Below, piece by piece: positions 9,536 to 18,490 of a stretch of DNA of 55,916 bases (within the stretch, counting starts at the first letter, position 1; each line of letters opens with the position of its first letter). Both the position numbers and the translations under genes were made by a program. Under the pieces are notes generated by a model. That model had not been told where the DNA came from. It did no database searches and saw only the letters and a list, made by a program, of their open reading frames with translations. The stretch is from Alphaproteobacteria bacterium (GTDB taxonomy: Bacteria; Pseudomonadota; Alphaproteobacteria; ATCC43930; CGMCC-115725): contig JAFAYW010000271.1 of the NCBI GenBank assembly GCA_019240125.1, forward strand, positions 1 to 55,916, written 5' to 3'.

Positions 9536-9612
9536 GTCTGTGCCAGGGCCATTGCGCCGGTGCCGGCGAGAAGGGTGATGGCGATCGCAGAAGCTTTAAG
9601 TGTGTTGCGCAT
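9112..9612 (-). CDS. Secreted Gly/Ser/Thr/Met-rich repeat protein
   Basis: No known family is recognised. The 166-residue product opens with a standard signal peptide (MRNTLKASAIAITLLAG, cleavage near ALAQ), then consists almost wholly of Gly, Ser, Thr, Ala and Met. Two short motifs alternate: a TTMGTGGS(S/A)AG block and a STMGLGG block, repeated about three to four times with G/S spacers. There are no cysteines, aromatics or charged residues in the repeat part except the last Arg. The start is chosen at the ATG that begins the signal peptide; the open frame upstream is not protein-like. It is likely exported and unstructured. The DNA is itself repetitive, so copy number may vary between strains. 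Confidence 0.75.
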   Translation of the reverse strand: MRNTLKASAIAITLLAGTGAMALAQTSSTAGMGGSSAGGGSTGTTMGTGGSSAGGMGTGTGSSSTMGLGGATAGGGSTSTTMGTGGSAAGSGAGSGMGSGSSSTMGLGGTTAGSGSTGTTMGTGGSSAGGMGSGSGSTMGLGGSSAGGGSTGSSMGTGGSAAGSSR

Positions 9613-10377
9613 ACTGCATCCAATCGTTGTCCGGGTGATGCCCGGTCGTGTGCAACGCCGGGCGGTGAACGTGCTGCACGTGGCAGAGAGCTGACGAGCA
9701 GCCGGTTCGCACCTCGGCCTGCCCGAGTTGCGGTTTGCCTTAATGTGCGGGGTCACGCCGCTCACCGGTACAGTTTAAGAACCTTGAGTGGTCGTGTTCA
9801 CACGAGCGTTACCTGGCGACCTTTTGGCGAGCCATGAGGTTGGCGGGCCGAGAGCGTCCTTTCGATACGATGACTCCGAGCACACGTGGCCTGTGCCTGA
9901 TCGCTAGTGCCGTCGAGCGACCGGTCTGGATACTGTTAGACATACAGTCGAACCATCACCAATCCGGTTAAAGGAGACAACAGTTGAGGCGAAAAGATAT
10001 TCCATGTGCGACATCAAAAGAAAGTTACGGGTCACAAAGAGTGTAAAGCCGCAGCGGAATGTGGGTCTCTGACGACTTGAACCACCTAATCGATTGGGGA
10101 TCGCAGATTTTAATTATGAGTTTGAAATGGAACTATTCCGGTTAGGTTTAGATGCTGTCTGCTCGCGGGTTGAGCGCAGTGATCCCGCCTTTCCGGCATA
10201 AGCCTCCGACCAGGGGACTATAGTGGCTAATGATTTAATTCATTCAGGGCGATAACCGGCTGCCGTCAAAGCTGTTCTCGCCGCAGCCATAATAATTCGC
10301 CCGCGTTACTTAGGTTAACGACAGCGCGCCTTCTTCCGCGTCTACTTCAGTCAACCCCAGTTACGGAGGACTGGAAC
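9613..10377. other. Intergenic region, no gene recognised
   Basis: About 765 bp lower in GC than its neighbours, between the leftward repeat-protein gene and a rightward small gene. An AAAGGAGA followed by short frames (20-22 codons at about 9984-10072) is present, but neither frame looks protein-like. No tRNA, terminator or clear promoter pair was found. Confidence 0.4.
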
Positions 10378-10653
10378 ATGCTCTTCACGGTAGAGGTTCG
10401 GCTGATCGGCCGCGATCTCATGGTTACGATGTCGCGGATGCGGACTTGGCTCGATCACTCGGGAGTTGAACCAGATGCGTTCCGCTGCTCTCGCGGGAGT
10501 CCAACGACGACAATCCGGCTTGACTTCAAGGACGAGGGAAGTGCGGTCAGTTTCGCCAAGACCTTCGGCGGCCGCATTCTGGGATCGCTTGAGCACGTTT
10601 ACCCTGCGGAGAGTGTCGAGGCGGAACAGCGCTTCGGATCATCGGCCGATTAG
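10378..10653 (+). CDS. Small orphan protein, paralogue of the one at 21938-22204
   Basis: Function unknown. The 91-residue protein has a clear ribosome site (ACGGAGGA) 8 nt before the ATG. It has no signal peptide and no membrane segment; its predicted pattern is strand-helix-strand-helix. It shares, without gaps over about 50 residues, the spaced pattern W-L-x4-V-x-P-x3-R, then D-F-x-D-x3-A-x2-F-A-x2-F with a second small protein in this window. This argues that both are real and belong to one uncharacterised family. It stands alone, converging on the Crp/Fnr gene. Confidence 0.65.
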   Translation: MLFTVEVRLIGRDLMVTMSRMRTWLDHSGVEPDAFRCSRGSPTTTIRLDFKDEGSAVSFAKTFGGRILGSLEHVYPAESVEAEQRFGSSAD

Positions 10654-10765
10654 CCGCTTGAGCCCTTTTTGAGCGCATGGCTGCATATTCACCGTTCTGC
10701 GTCGGCGACTTCGCGCCCTCGCCGGAATTGCGGCCGAGATCGCTCCAGGCGCGCTGCTTGGCGGT

Positions 10766-11590
10766 TCACACGTCTTGAGCGCTGATCGAATACCGACTTC
10801 CGGGGGTGCCTCCGCTCGATGAGGCAGGTGAGCGGAGCTTGTTGGTGAATTCGCGGTCGAGATGCAGGTAGTCAGGGTCGAACTCGGCCAATGCCCACAG
10901 GCGGTCGCGGTCGAGAATGAAAACAGTGCCCCCTTCCACGCGGATTATGTGGTCTTCCCGCAGTGCCCGTAAGACACGGTTGACGTGCACGACGGTCAAT
11001 CCAAGCGCGTCAGCCAGTTCGGCTTGCGTCACGGGAAACGGGTAACAGCGCTCGTTGCCAATGCCCACCACCCGGTATCGCACCGCCATCTCGCAAAGCA
11101 GGTGCGCGATCCGTCCATGCGCCGTGCGGCGGCCGAGCCCGACGATCCATTCCCGGAAGATCGCCGCGTCGATCAGAGTGTCCCGCCAGAAGATTGTCCC
11201 GATGTTGGGATAGCGCGAGATGAGTTCGAGCAGATGAGCATGGTCGAAGAGCGCGATGCTGCTGCGTGTGAATGCACAGATGCTGTGATCCACGCGCCGC
11301 AGTAGAAGGCTTTGCAGGTCGGGAATGTCACCTGGCGGGTGAAATGAGAGGATTTGCCGCTTGCCGCTCGGCAGCAATTTATAACGGCCAACCAAGCCAG
11401 CCAGGACGAGGAAGCAAAGGTTGGCCGGCGCTCCCTCGCGCACGATGTCTTCACCGTCGGCCAGTTCGCGGACCCTAAAGGGCACTTGACGCAACGCCAA
11501 TTGCTCCGCATCCGATACGCTCGCGATCTTGTCGAGTTTGGCAACAAGCGAATCGATCTCGTATGACGGAGGCGTCAACTCAGTGGCCAT
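10766..11590 (-). CDS. Crp/Fnr-family transcriptional regulator
   Basis: The 274-residue product is a DNA-binding regulator with an N-terminal cyclic-nucleotide-binding-like beta-barrel (about residues 25-140) and a C-terminal Crp-type winged helix (TQAELADALGLTVVHVNRVL, near residue 205). The recognition helix carries H-V-N-R in place of the S-R-E-T of E. coli Crp. No N-terminal cysteine cluster of the oxygen-sensing Fnr type is visible, so it is not an iron-sulfur Fnr. The start is set at the ATG with AGAAAGG 7 nt upstream; an earlier in-frame ATG adds ten residues. Such regulators are numerous in soil alphaproteobacteria; the target is unknown. Confidence 0.88.
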   Translation of the reverse strand: MATELTPPSYEIDSLVAKLDKIASVSDAEQLALRQVPFRVRELADGEDIVREGAPANLCFLVLAGLVGRYKLLPSGKRQILSFHPPGDIPDLQSLLLRRVDHSICAFTRSSIALFDHAHLLELISRYPNIGTIFWRDTLIDAAIFREWIVGLGRRTAHGRIAHLLCEMAVRYRVVGIGNERCYPFPVTQAELADALGLTVVHVNRVLRALREDHIIRVEGGTVFILDRDRLWALAEFDPDYLHLDREFTNKLRSPASSSGGTPGSRYSISAQDV

Positions 11591-11794
11591 CGGAACCTTT
11601 CTGTGTTGGCCGCACCGCAACCGGATCGCGTCGAGCTCGCGCGCCTATTCCTTATGCTTTCGGCAAGGCCGACAGCATAGCTGCCACTGCGACATTTAGC
11701 TAGCGACCGGCGCGCTTGGCCGTATTACAGCAACTTCAGGGCCGCGGGTGCTGTTGGTGCCATCACGGGCGACGAACAGGCGGTAGCGGCGGGG

Positions 11795-14700
11795 ATGACG
11801 AGGCACGGCCGAGGCAGCAAAATCGACAATGCGCCTAGTGCCGGCGCTGTCCTGCCGCGCGGCATCGTGGCATTGGCGCTCGACCAGCACTGGCGACATA
11901 GCCGCGGTGGTCTACTCTATCTGGCGGGGGACGAACGCGAGGCGGAATACCTCGGCGCTAATATCTGTTCGCTGTTTCCGAGCGACACCGTGCTGGTGCT
12001 GCCGCGCTGGGATTGCCTGCCCTATGATGCGCTAGGCCCATCCCGCGAGATCATGGGACGGCGCGCCTCGGTCTTGCGGCGTCTTGCAGAAGCGGCGCCT
12101 GGCGATTGCAAGCCGCTCGTCATCGCCACTCCCGAGGCTGTGATTCAGCGCGTGCCATCTCGCAATATCTGGAGCCGCGCGACATTGACGCTGCGCGAGG
12201 GAGATGCGCTCGACCTCGGCCATTTAACGGATTTTCTGCAACGGACCGGCTATTTGCTGGATGCCCTGGTCGATGAGCCGGGCGAGGCTGTCCTGCACGG
12301 CCAGGTGGTTGACCTGTTTCCGGGCGGAGCGCTTGGACCGGTGCGTGTCGAACTGAGCGACGGTCTGATCGCCGCCATCCATACATATGATCCGACGAGC
12401 CAGCGAGTGATTGCGACGCTCCCGGAGATCGTCCTCGATGCCGCATCCGAATTCATCCGCGTGGCTCCCGCGCCCGACGGCGACACCGATGCCGACGCGT
12501 CCGCGGGATGGCTGTGTGACACCTACGAGCACCTCGATACCGTCTTCGATTATCTGCCAGGAGCCACGCTCCTGACGGGCCCGGCGATCGCGGAACGCGC
12601 CAGCCCCTGGTTCGAACAGATCGAGGAGGCTTACGCGGGAGCGATAACCGTTCCGGCACGGAGATCAGCCGTCAGGCCACCCGCGCCGGAGCGCCTGTTT
12701 CTCACGCCGGCTGAATGGGACAAACGGCTCGCAGCACACAAAGCGGCCCCACTGGCCGGGAGCCAGGTTTTTGAGCGGGTTGCCTCATTCGCGGTTATGA
12801 CGAACCCGAACCGGGCCTATCGAAGCTTCATAGACGGCGAAATCGCCGCGGGGCGTCGCGTAGTGCTGGCCGCTGCGGCATCGCGCGACCGGCAGATAAT
12901 GACGCGTCGTGCGCATGCGAAGACTGCCGTCGCGGCAACTTGGGATGCCGTAATGACGGTGCCTCCCGGAAGCATCATGGCCATGGATATCGATTTTGAA
13001 ACCGGCTTCGTATTGCCGGATCAAGGAGTTGCGGTGGTCGCGGCGGCTGACCTGCTCGGCAGCCGGGCGCGTCATAGAGTTCCGATGGCGCTGGAGCGCG
13101 AACAGGCTGGCGTAACCGGATCGACTGGGTTGCGTATCGACAGGCCGGTGGTGCACCTCGATCACGGCATTGGCCTTCTGCGCGGCATTGAGAGCGTCGC
13201 AGGGCCCGATGGCGCGAGACAGGACACCTTGCGGCTTGAATACGGTAGCGGCACCACACTGATGGTGCCGGTACGCGAGATCGGCATGGTATGGGGTTAC
13301 GGTAGCGGCGATACCGTCTCGCTCGACCGCCTCAACAGCGACAGCTGGGCGAAGCGCAAAACCGAGATTGAGGCGGAAATCAGTGAAACGGCGCGCACGC
13401 TTGCTGCGTTTGCGCGTGAGCAGGACAACCGGGCGGCCGCCAAGCTCGTGCCGCCCGGCCACGCCTATGAACGTTTCGCGGCTGGCTTCCCGTTTGTCTT
13501 GACGCCCGACCAGGCCGAAATCATCGATGATGTTCTGGATGATCTGAAGTCCGGCCATGCGATGGACCGGCTGCTGTGTGGGGATGTCGGGTTCGGCAAA
13601 ACCGAGATCGCGTTGCGCGCCGTCGCCGCCGCCGTGCTCAGCGGCGCTCAGGCAGCGGTGGTTGTCCCGACTACGGTGTTGGCGCGGCAGCATCTGACCA
13701 CATTTCGCCGGCGCTTTGCCTCGCTGGGCGTGCGTGTCGAATTGCTGTCGCGGCTTGCCACCCAAGCTGAGGCGCGCGCCATCAAGCAAGGTCTGCGGGA
13801 CGGATCCGTCCAGGTGGTCATCGGCACCCACGCGGTGGCCGCTAAAGACATGCAATTCGCCGAGTTGGGGCTTGTCGTCATCGACGAAGAGCAGCGCTTC
13901 GGCACCCGGATCAAGGAGAAGCTGCGGGCCTTCGCGAAGGGACTACACGTCCTGGCGATGAGCGCGACGCCGATCCCGCGCACGTTGCAGCGGGCGATGG
14001 TCGGGCTGCAGTCGTTCAGCACATTGGAGACGCCGCCCGCTCGGCGGCTGCCTGTGCGGACTACCGTAACGGCGTTTGACCGATCTTTGGTTCGCGAGGC
14101 GCTCATCTATGAGCACCGCCGGGGGGGCCAAAGCTTCTGCGTCTGCCCTCGGATCGAGGATATGGCGCCCCTGGCGGAGCAGCTGGGCGACATTGTTCCC
14201 GAGCTCGCGCTGACAATGATCCACGGCAAATTGCCGGCGGCGGAGGTTGACGAAGCCATCGTGTCGTTCGCCGACGGCGAGGGCGATGTCCTCCTGACCA
14301 CCAACATCATCGAAACGGGGCTCGACATCCCCCGCGCCAACACGATCCTGATCTGGCGACCCGACCGCTTTGGCACGGCGCAGCTGCATCAGCTGCGCGG
14401 TCGCGTCGGGCGCGGTCGCCGCCGCGGGTTTGCCTATCTATTGACGGGTCCAGACGGGAATCTGCCAGCAACGACGATGGGCCGGCTTACGGCCGTGGCA
14501 GAACTCGACCGGCTCGGCGCCGGTTTCGCCTTGAGCCAGCGCGATCTCGATCTGAGGGGTGCGGGCGACCTGCTCGGCGAGACGCAGGCGGGGCATCTGA
14601 AGATGATCGGCGCCGAACTGTACCAGCAGCTGCTCGAAAGCGCGCTCGCTGGCGAGGCGGGATTACCGCCCGTGGCGGAGGTCAATATCGGATTGCCAGC

Positions 14701-15145
14701 CGCGATCCCTGACGATTACGTCAGCGATCCGGAAGCCCGGATCAATCTCTATGCGCGACTGGCCCGGCTGCGAGACACCGGGGCCCTCGATGATCTCGTC
14801 GACGAAATGGAAGAGCGCTTCGGGGCCATCCCGGAGGCGGCTGCCAATCTGATCGCGGCGACGCGGATCGCGATCGTTGCAGGCGGTCTCGGCTTTGCCA
14901 CCGTCGATGCCGGATCAGTCGGTATCGCCTTCGGCTTACCGCCTGGCGAAAGCACGCAAAAAGAGGCTGCCTTGCGGCAGCGGGTTGCTGATGCAGTGGA
15001 AGGCCACTGGAAGGAAAGCCGGCTCATCGTGCCAAGCGCCACGGAGGCGCCGGGACGGGTCGACGCGGTGCTCGCAATCCTTGGCCAGCTGAGCCGCCGC
15101 AGCCGGTCTGAGCCGGCTGCGGCAACGCCCGCGGCTGCTCGTTAA
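11795..15145 (+). CDS. mfd: Transcription-repair coupling factor Mfd
   Basis: This 1116-residue DNA translocase removes stalled RNA polymerase and recruits UvrA to damaged template strands. Domains in order: UvrB-like N-terminal module (to about 330), the CarD/RID-like RNA polymerase interaction domain (about 440-510, IDRPVVHLDHGIGLLRG), the RecG-like helicase core with Walker A GDVGFGKT (596-603) and DEEQ box (697-700), the GRVGRG motif VI, and a C-terminal TRCF domain (about 930-1060). Length is slightly below E. coli Mfd (1148). The stop codon overlaps that of the converging rpsA gene within a shared TTAA. Confidence 0.97.
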   Translation: MTRHGRGSKIDNAPSAGAVLPRGIVALALDQHWRHSRGGLLYLAGDEREAEYLGANICSLFPSDTVLVLPRWDCLPYDALGPSREIMGRRASVLRRLAEAAPGDCKPLVIATPEAVIQRVPSRNIWSRATLTLREGDALDLGHLTDFLQRTGYLLDALVDEPGEAVLHGQVVDLFPGGALGPVRVELSDGLIAAIHTYDPTSQRVIATLPEIVLDAASEFIRVAPAPDGDTDADASAGWLCDTYEHLDTVFDYLPGATLLTGPAIAERASPWFEQIEEAYAGAITVPARRSAVRPPAPERLFLTPAEWDKRLAAHKAAPLAGSQVFERVASFAVMTNPNRAYRSFIDGEIAAGRRVVLAAAASRDRQIMTRRAHAKTAVAATWDAVMTVPPGSIMAMDIDFETGFVLPDQGVAVVAAADLLGSRARHRVPMALEREQAGVTGSTGLRIDRPVVHLDHGIGLLRGIESVAGPDGARQDTLRLEYGSGTTLMVPVREIGMVWGYGSGDTVSLDRLNSDSWAKRKTEIEAEISETARTLAAFAREQDNRAAAKLVPPGHAYERFAAGFPFVLTPDQAEIIDDVLDDLKSGHAMDRLLCGDVGFGKTEIALRAVAAAVLSGAQAAVVVPTTVLARQHLTTFRRRFASLGVRVELLSRLATQAEARAIKQGLRDGSVQVVIGTHAVAAKDMQFAELGLVVIDEEQRFGTRIKEKLRAFAKGLHVLAMSATPIPRTLQRAMVGLQSFSTLETPPARRLPVRTTVTAFDRSLVREALIYEHRRGGQSFCVCPRIEDMAPLAEQLGDIVPELALTMIHGKLPAAEVDEAIVSFADGEGDVLLTTNIIETGLDIPRANTILIWRPDRFGTAQLHQLRGRVGRGRRRGFAYLLTGPDGNLPATTMGRLTAVAELDRLGAGFALSQRDLDLRGAGDLLGETQAGHLKMIGAELYQQLLESALAGEAGLPPVAEVNIGLPAAIPDDYVSDPEARINLYARLARLRDTGALDDLVDEMEERFGAIPEAAANLIAATRIAIVAGGLGFATVDAGSVGIAFGLPPGESTQKEAALRQRVADAVEGHWKESRLIVPSATEAPGRVDAVLAILGQLSRRSRSEPAAATPAAAR

Positions 15146-16878
15146 GCCTTGTCTTCCGTGTCGCTCTCGCTTTCGCTCTGACGGCGCCGGATCGCGGCAC
15201 CCAGGATATCGCCCAGGCTGGCGCCGGAATCGGACGAACCGAATTCCTGCATTGCCCGCTTTTCCTCGTCAGCTTCACGTGCCTTGATCGATAGCGTGAC
15301 CTTGCGGGTGGCGCGGTCGATCTGGGTGATCTTGGCGTCGATGCGTTCGCCGACGGCAAAGCGGTCGGGGCGTTGCTCGCTGCGTTCGCGCGACAGCTCC
15401 GACTTGCGGATAAAGCCCGGCACATCGTCGGCCAGCATCACATCCACACCATTTTCGGTGATGCCGGAGATCGTGCCGGTAACCACTTCGCCTTTCTTGA
15501 GCTTGACCATGCCTTCTTCGAACGGATCGGCTTCGAGCTGCTTGATGCCGAGGCTGATGCGCTCCTTCTCGACATCAACGTCGAGCACCTTGACGTGGAC
15601 CATCTCGCCTTTGCGATAGTCCTTGACCGCATCTTCGCCGGCCGAATTCCAATCGATGTCGGACAGGTGGACCATGCCGTCGATGTCGCCGGGCAGACCG
15701 ACAAACAGACCGAACTCGGTGATGTTTCGGACTTCGCCCTCGACCTGACTGCCGACCGGGTGCTCTTCGACAAAGGCCTCCCACGGGTTCGCCATGACTT
15801 GCTTGAGACCAAGGCTGATGCGCCGCTTGGCAGGATCGACATCGAGCACCATGACCTCGACCTCTTGCGAGGTAGAGACGATCTTGCCGGGGTGCACGTT
15901 CTTCTTGGTCCAGCTCATCTCGGAGACATGGACCAGACCCTCGACACCCGGCTCCAGTTCCACAAAGGCGCCGTAGTCGGTGATGTTGGTGACGCGACCC
16001 TTGAATTTCGCGTTGGCCGGGTACTTCACCTCGACGCCTTCCCACGGATCCGCCTCGAGCTGCTTCATGCCGAGCGAGATACGCTGCGTCTCGGGGTTAA
16101 AGCGGATCACCTGAACCTGGACGCTCTGACCGATATTGAGCGCCTCCGACGGGTGATTGATGCGACGCCACGCGATATCGGTGACGTGCAACAGGCCGTC
16201 GACACCACCCAGATCGACGAACGCGCCGTAATCGGTGATGTTCTTGACGACGCCGTTGAGGACCTGGCCTTCCTTGAGGCTGGCGACCAGCTCCGAGCGC
16301 TGCTCGGCGCGGCTCTCTTCGAGCACGGCGCGGCGCGATACGACGATATTGCCGCGCGAGCGATCCATCTTGAGAATCTGGAAGGGCTGCGGCGAGCCGA
16401 GCAGCGGCTGGATATCGCGCACGGGGCGGATATCGACCTGGCTGCCCGGCAGGAACGCGACGGCGCCGTTGAGGTCGACGGTAAACCCGCCTTTGACCCG
16501 GCCGAAGATTGTGCCGGTCACCCGCTCATTGGCGGTAAAGCTCTTTTCCAGCAGGGTCCAGGCTTCCTCGCGCCGCGCCTTCTCGCGCGACAGGGCCGCC
16601 TCGCCGTTCTTGTCTTCCATCCGTTCGAGGAACACCTCGACCGTATCGCCGACCTGCAATTCCAGCGGTGCGCCGGGCACGCTGAATTCCTTCAATGGGA
16701 CCCGCCCCTCGGATTTGAGGCCGACATCGATCAGCGCGGCGTCGTTTTCGATCGCGATGATCCGTCCCTTGACAACGGTCCCTTCCAGGCCGCTGGTCGT
16801 CACTCCCATTGCTTCATCGAGCATCGCCGCGAAGCTTTCCTTGGCTCCGGTATCAGCGGCGTGTGTAGCTAAGGCCAT
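15142..16878 (-). CDS. rpsA: 30S ribosomal protein S1
   Basis: This 578-residue protein helps the 30S subunit bind and unfold mRNA. Six S1 RNA-binding repeats are visible at about 70-90 residue spacing, with recurrent NITDYGAFV(D/E)L and W..A..YP/V..G....G.V signatures. The start is set at MALATHAA, where GAGGAG precedes the ATG by 5 nt; the open frame upstream lacks S1-like sequence. The C-terminal tail is acidic and serine-rich. It lies downstream of cmk, the usual alphaproteobacterial order. The ihfB gene that often follows rpsA is absent; mfd converges instead. Confidence 0.97.
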   Translation of the reverse strand: MALATHAADTGAKESFAAMLDEAMGVTTSGLEGTVVKGRIIAIENDAALIDVGLKSEGRVPLKEFSVPGAPLELQVGDTVEVFLERMEDKNGEAALSREKARREEAWTLLEKSFTANERVTGTIFGRVKGGFTVDLNGAVAFLPGSQVDIRPVRDIQPLLGSPQPFQILKMDRSRGNIVVSRRAVLEESRAEQRSELVASLKEGQVLNGVVKNITDYGAFVDLGGVDGLLHVTDIAWRRINHPSEALNIGQSVQVQVIRFNPETQRISLGMKQLEADPWEGVEVKYPANAKFKGRVTNITDYGAFVELEPGVEGLVHVSEMSWTKKNVHPGKIVSTSQEVEVMVLDVDPAKRRISLGLKQVMANPWEAFVEEHPVGSQVEGEVRNITEFGLFVGLPGDIDGMVHLSDIDWNSAGEDAVKDYRKGEMVHVKVLDVDVEKERISLGIKQLEADPFEEGMVKLKKGEVVTGTISGITENGVDVMLADDVPGFIRKSELSRERSEQRPDRFAVGERIDAKITQIDRATRKVTLSIKAREADEEKRAMQEFGSSDSGASLGDILGAAIRRRQSESESDTEDKA

Positions 16879-17009
16879 TCGAACTCCTCGATCCCAGTCA
16901 TGAATCGGCCCCGCCGGGATCGAAGCGGGGGCCGGGCGGCCAACAGAACGGGTGCGGCCACATATACCCGGTTCCGGGGACAAGAAGGGGGAGACTGATG
17001 GCTTGGAAG

Positions 17010-17678
17010 CTAACGGCTTCGGGAGCCAAGAGCGCGTGCAATAAGTGCCGACGCTCGCTCGAATGCCTGATCGGCGTCGAGGGTCGTCGTGTCGATGATC
17101 ACTGCGTCGGTGGCCGCCGCCAACGGGGCCGCCTGGCGCTGCGTGTCGCGCGCGTCACGTTCCTTCATGTCCTGCAGGACATCACGGTATATAGCCGGGG
17201 CGCCGCGCTGCCGCAACTCTTGGAACCGCCGTTCGGCGCGGGTTTCGGTGCTCGCGGTGACAAACAGCTTCACGTCGGCGTCCGGGCACACCGCGGTTCC
17301 GATATCCCGGCCGTCAAGCACCGCGCCGCTTGCTGATGCCGGAGGATGGGCCGCGAAGTTGCGCTGGTAGTCGAGCAAAGCCGCACGCACCTGGGGTATC
17401 GCGGCCACCACCGATGCAGCGCCGGCCACCGCTTCGTCTAGCAACCGGGGCTCGGCCAGTAGTACCGGGTCGAGCCTTCCCGCCGCCGCTGCCGCGGTCG
17501 CCGCGTCGCGCGGGTCGCCATTGCTTTGCAGCACCGCCAAGGCGGTGGCGCGGTACAATTTGCCGGTGTCGAGGTGGGCGAACCCAAATTTCGCTGCGAG
17601 GCCGCGGGCCAGCGTGCCCTTGCCCGATGCGGCCGGGCCGTCGATCGCAACGATGAACGATGTACCCTGTGACGGCAT
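17010..17678 (-). CDS. cmk: Cytidylate kinase
   Basis: The 222-residue enzyme phosphorylates CMP and dCMP with ATP. The P-loop GPAASGKGT lies near residues 14-22, the HLDTGKLYRA CMP-site motif follows near 36, and the LDGRDIGTAVCPDA segment near 120 holds the conserved DGRDIGT. Length is normal. The ATG at 17678 is preferred, with GGAAAG about 12 nt upstream; a TTG codon directly before it is also in frame. It precedes rpsA by 131 bp on the same strand. Confidence 0.96.
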   Translation of the reverse strand: MPSQGTSFIVAIDGPAASGKGTLARGLAAKFGFAHLDTGKLYRATALAVLQSNGDPRDAATAAAAAGRLDPVLLAEPRLLDEAVAGAASVVAAIPQVRAALLDYQRNFAAHPPASASGAVLDGRDIGTAVCPDADVKLFVTASTETRAERRFQELRQRGAPAIYRDVLQDMKERDARDTQRQAAPLAAATDAVIIDTTTLDADQAFERASALIARALGSRSR

Positions 17679-17791
17679 CAATATCGACTTTCCGTGAATA
17701 CACGCGGTCGTTCCGCTAAATAGACTATCTTGCGCAATGCATATAATAGCCGCGGTTTCCGCCGGCCGATTGCGCAGGTCAGGTGGTGACG

Positions 17792-18487
17792 ATGACGGCT
17801 TCCCTCGACGCCTGTCCGGTATGCGGCGGGTGCGAATTCACCTGCAGCGAGGTTCTCTGGCGGTCGCTGATCAATGAATGGCAGCTCGCACCGGCAGAGG
17901 CTGATTACATCAATCGCCAGCAAGGATTGATGTGCACAGCGTGTGGCTCGAACCTGCGATCGATGGCGCTGGCGGCGGCGATCTGCGCCGAATACGGCGC
18001 GGCGGGCACATTGCAGGCCGAGTTGACCGCGCCGGCGGCAAGCAGGGCGGACATACTGGAAATCAACGAAGCCGGCATGCTGACGCCGCTTCTGGCAAGC
18101 CTGCCTGGTCACCGGATCGCAAAATACCCTGATGTCGACATCCACGCCCTGCCGTTTGCGGAAGAATCGTTCGACGTGGTGCTGCACTCCGATACGCTGG
18201 AGCATGTTGAGAACCCGGTTCATGCGCTGACGGAATGCCGCCGCGTTCTGCGCACCGGCGGGCTGCTCGCTTTCACGGTACCGACGGTAGTTGAGCGCCT
18301 GACGCGGAGCCGGGCCGGGCTGCCGCCGTCCTTCCATGGTGCTCCGGGCGATGTTCGCCCCGATTTTCGGGTACAGTCGGAATTCGGGGCCGATGTGTGG
18401 ACCTATGTCATCCGGGCCGGCTTCTTCCGCACCACTTTGCACGCACTGCTATATCCGGCCGGCTTGGCGATCACCGCACGAAAATAG
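17792..18487 (+). CDS. SAM-dependent methyltransferase with N-terminal zinc-ribbon-like segment
   Basis: A class I methyltransferase of about 231 residues. The first 50 residues contain CPVCGG and a later CTACG, a likely CxxC zinc-ribbon pair. Then follow an atypical motif I region (ADILEINEAGMLTPLL) and a clear Methyltransf_11 core (FDVVLHSDTLEHVENPVHALTECRR at about residues 125-150). It resembles methyltransferases from glycan or lipid modification loci, but the substrate is unknown. It sits on the plus strand between aroA and cmk, which are normally adjacent, and its stop lies 3 bp from the aroA stop. An in-frame GTG at 17783 is an alternative start. Confidence 0.85.
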   Translation: MTASLDACPVCGGCEFTCSEVLWRSLINEWQLAPAEADYINRQQGLMCTACGSNLRSMALAAAICAEYGAAGTLQAELTAPAASRADILEINEAGMLTPLLASLPGHRIAKYPDVDIHALPFAEESFDVVLHSDTLEHVENPVHALTECRRVLRTGGLLAFTVPTVVERLTRSRAGLPPSFHGAPGDVRPDFRVQSEFGADVWTYVIRAGFFRTTLHALLYPAGLAITARK

Positions 18488-18490
18488 CGC

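Noticed and set aside
9200..9694. Proline-rich plus-strand frame across the repeat-protein gene
   Set aside because: It is the complement of Gly/Ser codons; the minus-strand frame has a signal peptide and a sensible start, this one does not.
9984..10072. Two tiny frames after an AAAGGAGA sequence
   Set aside because: Only 20-22 codons with basic, unremarkable products; no support beyond the purine-rich site.
12785..13855. 356-codon open frame antisense to mfd
   Set aside because: Lies entirely within the well-supported mfd gene and shows no protein-family features.
15373..16872. 499-codon open frame antisense to rpsA
   Set aside because: It mirrors the S1 coding sequence on the other strand, a GC-rich third-position artefact; no ribosome site or family pattern.
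17678..18442. 254-codon minus-strand frame that would restore aroA-cmk continuity
   Set aside because: Product is Arg/His/Gln-rich without domain features, while the plus-strand frame has a clear methyltransferase core.
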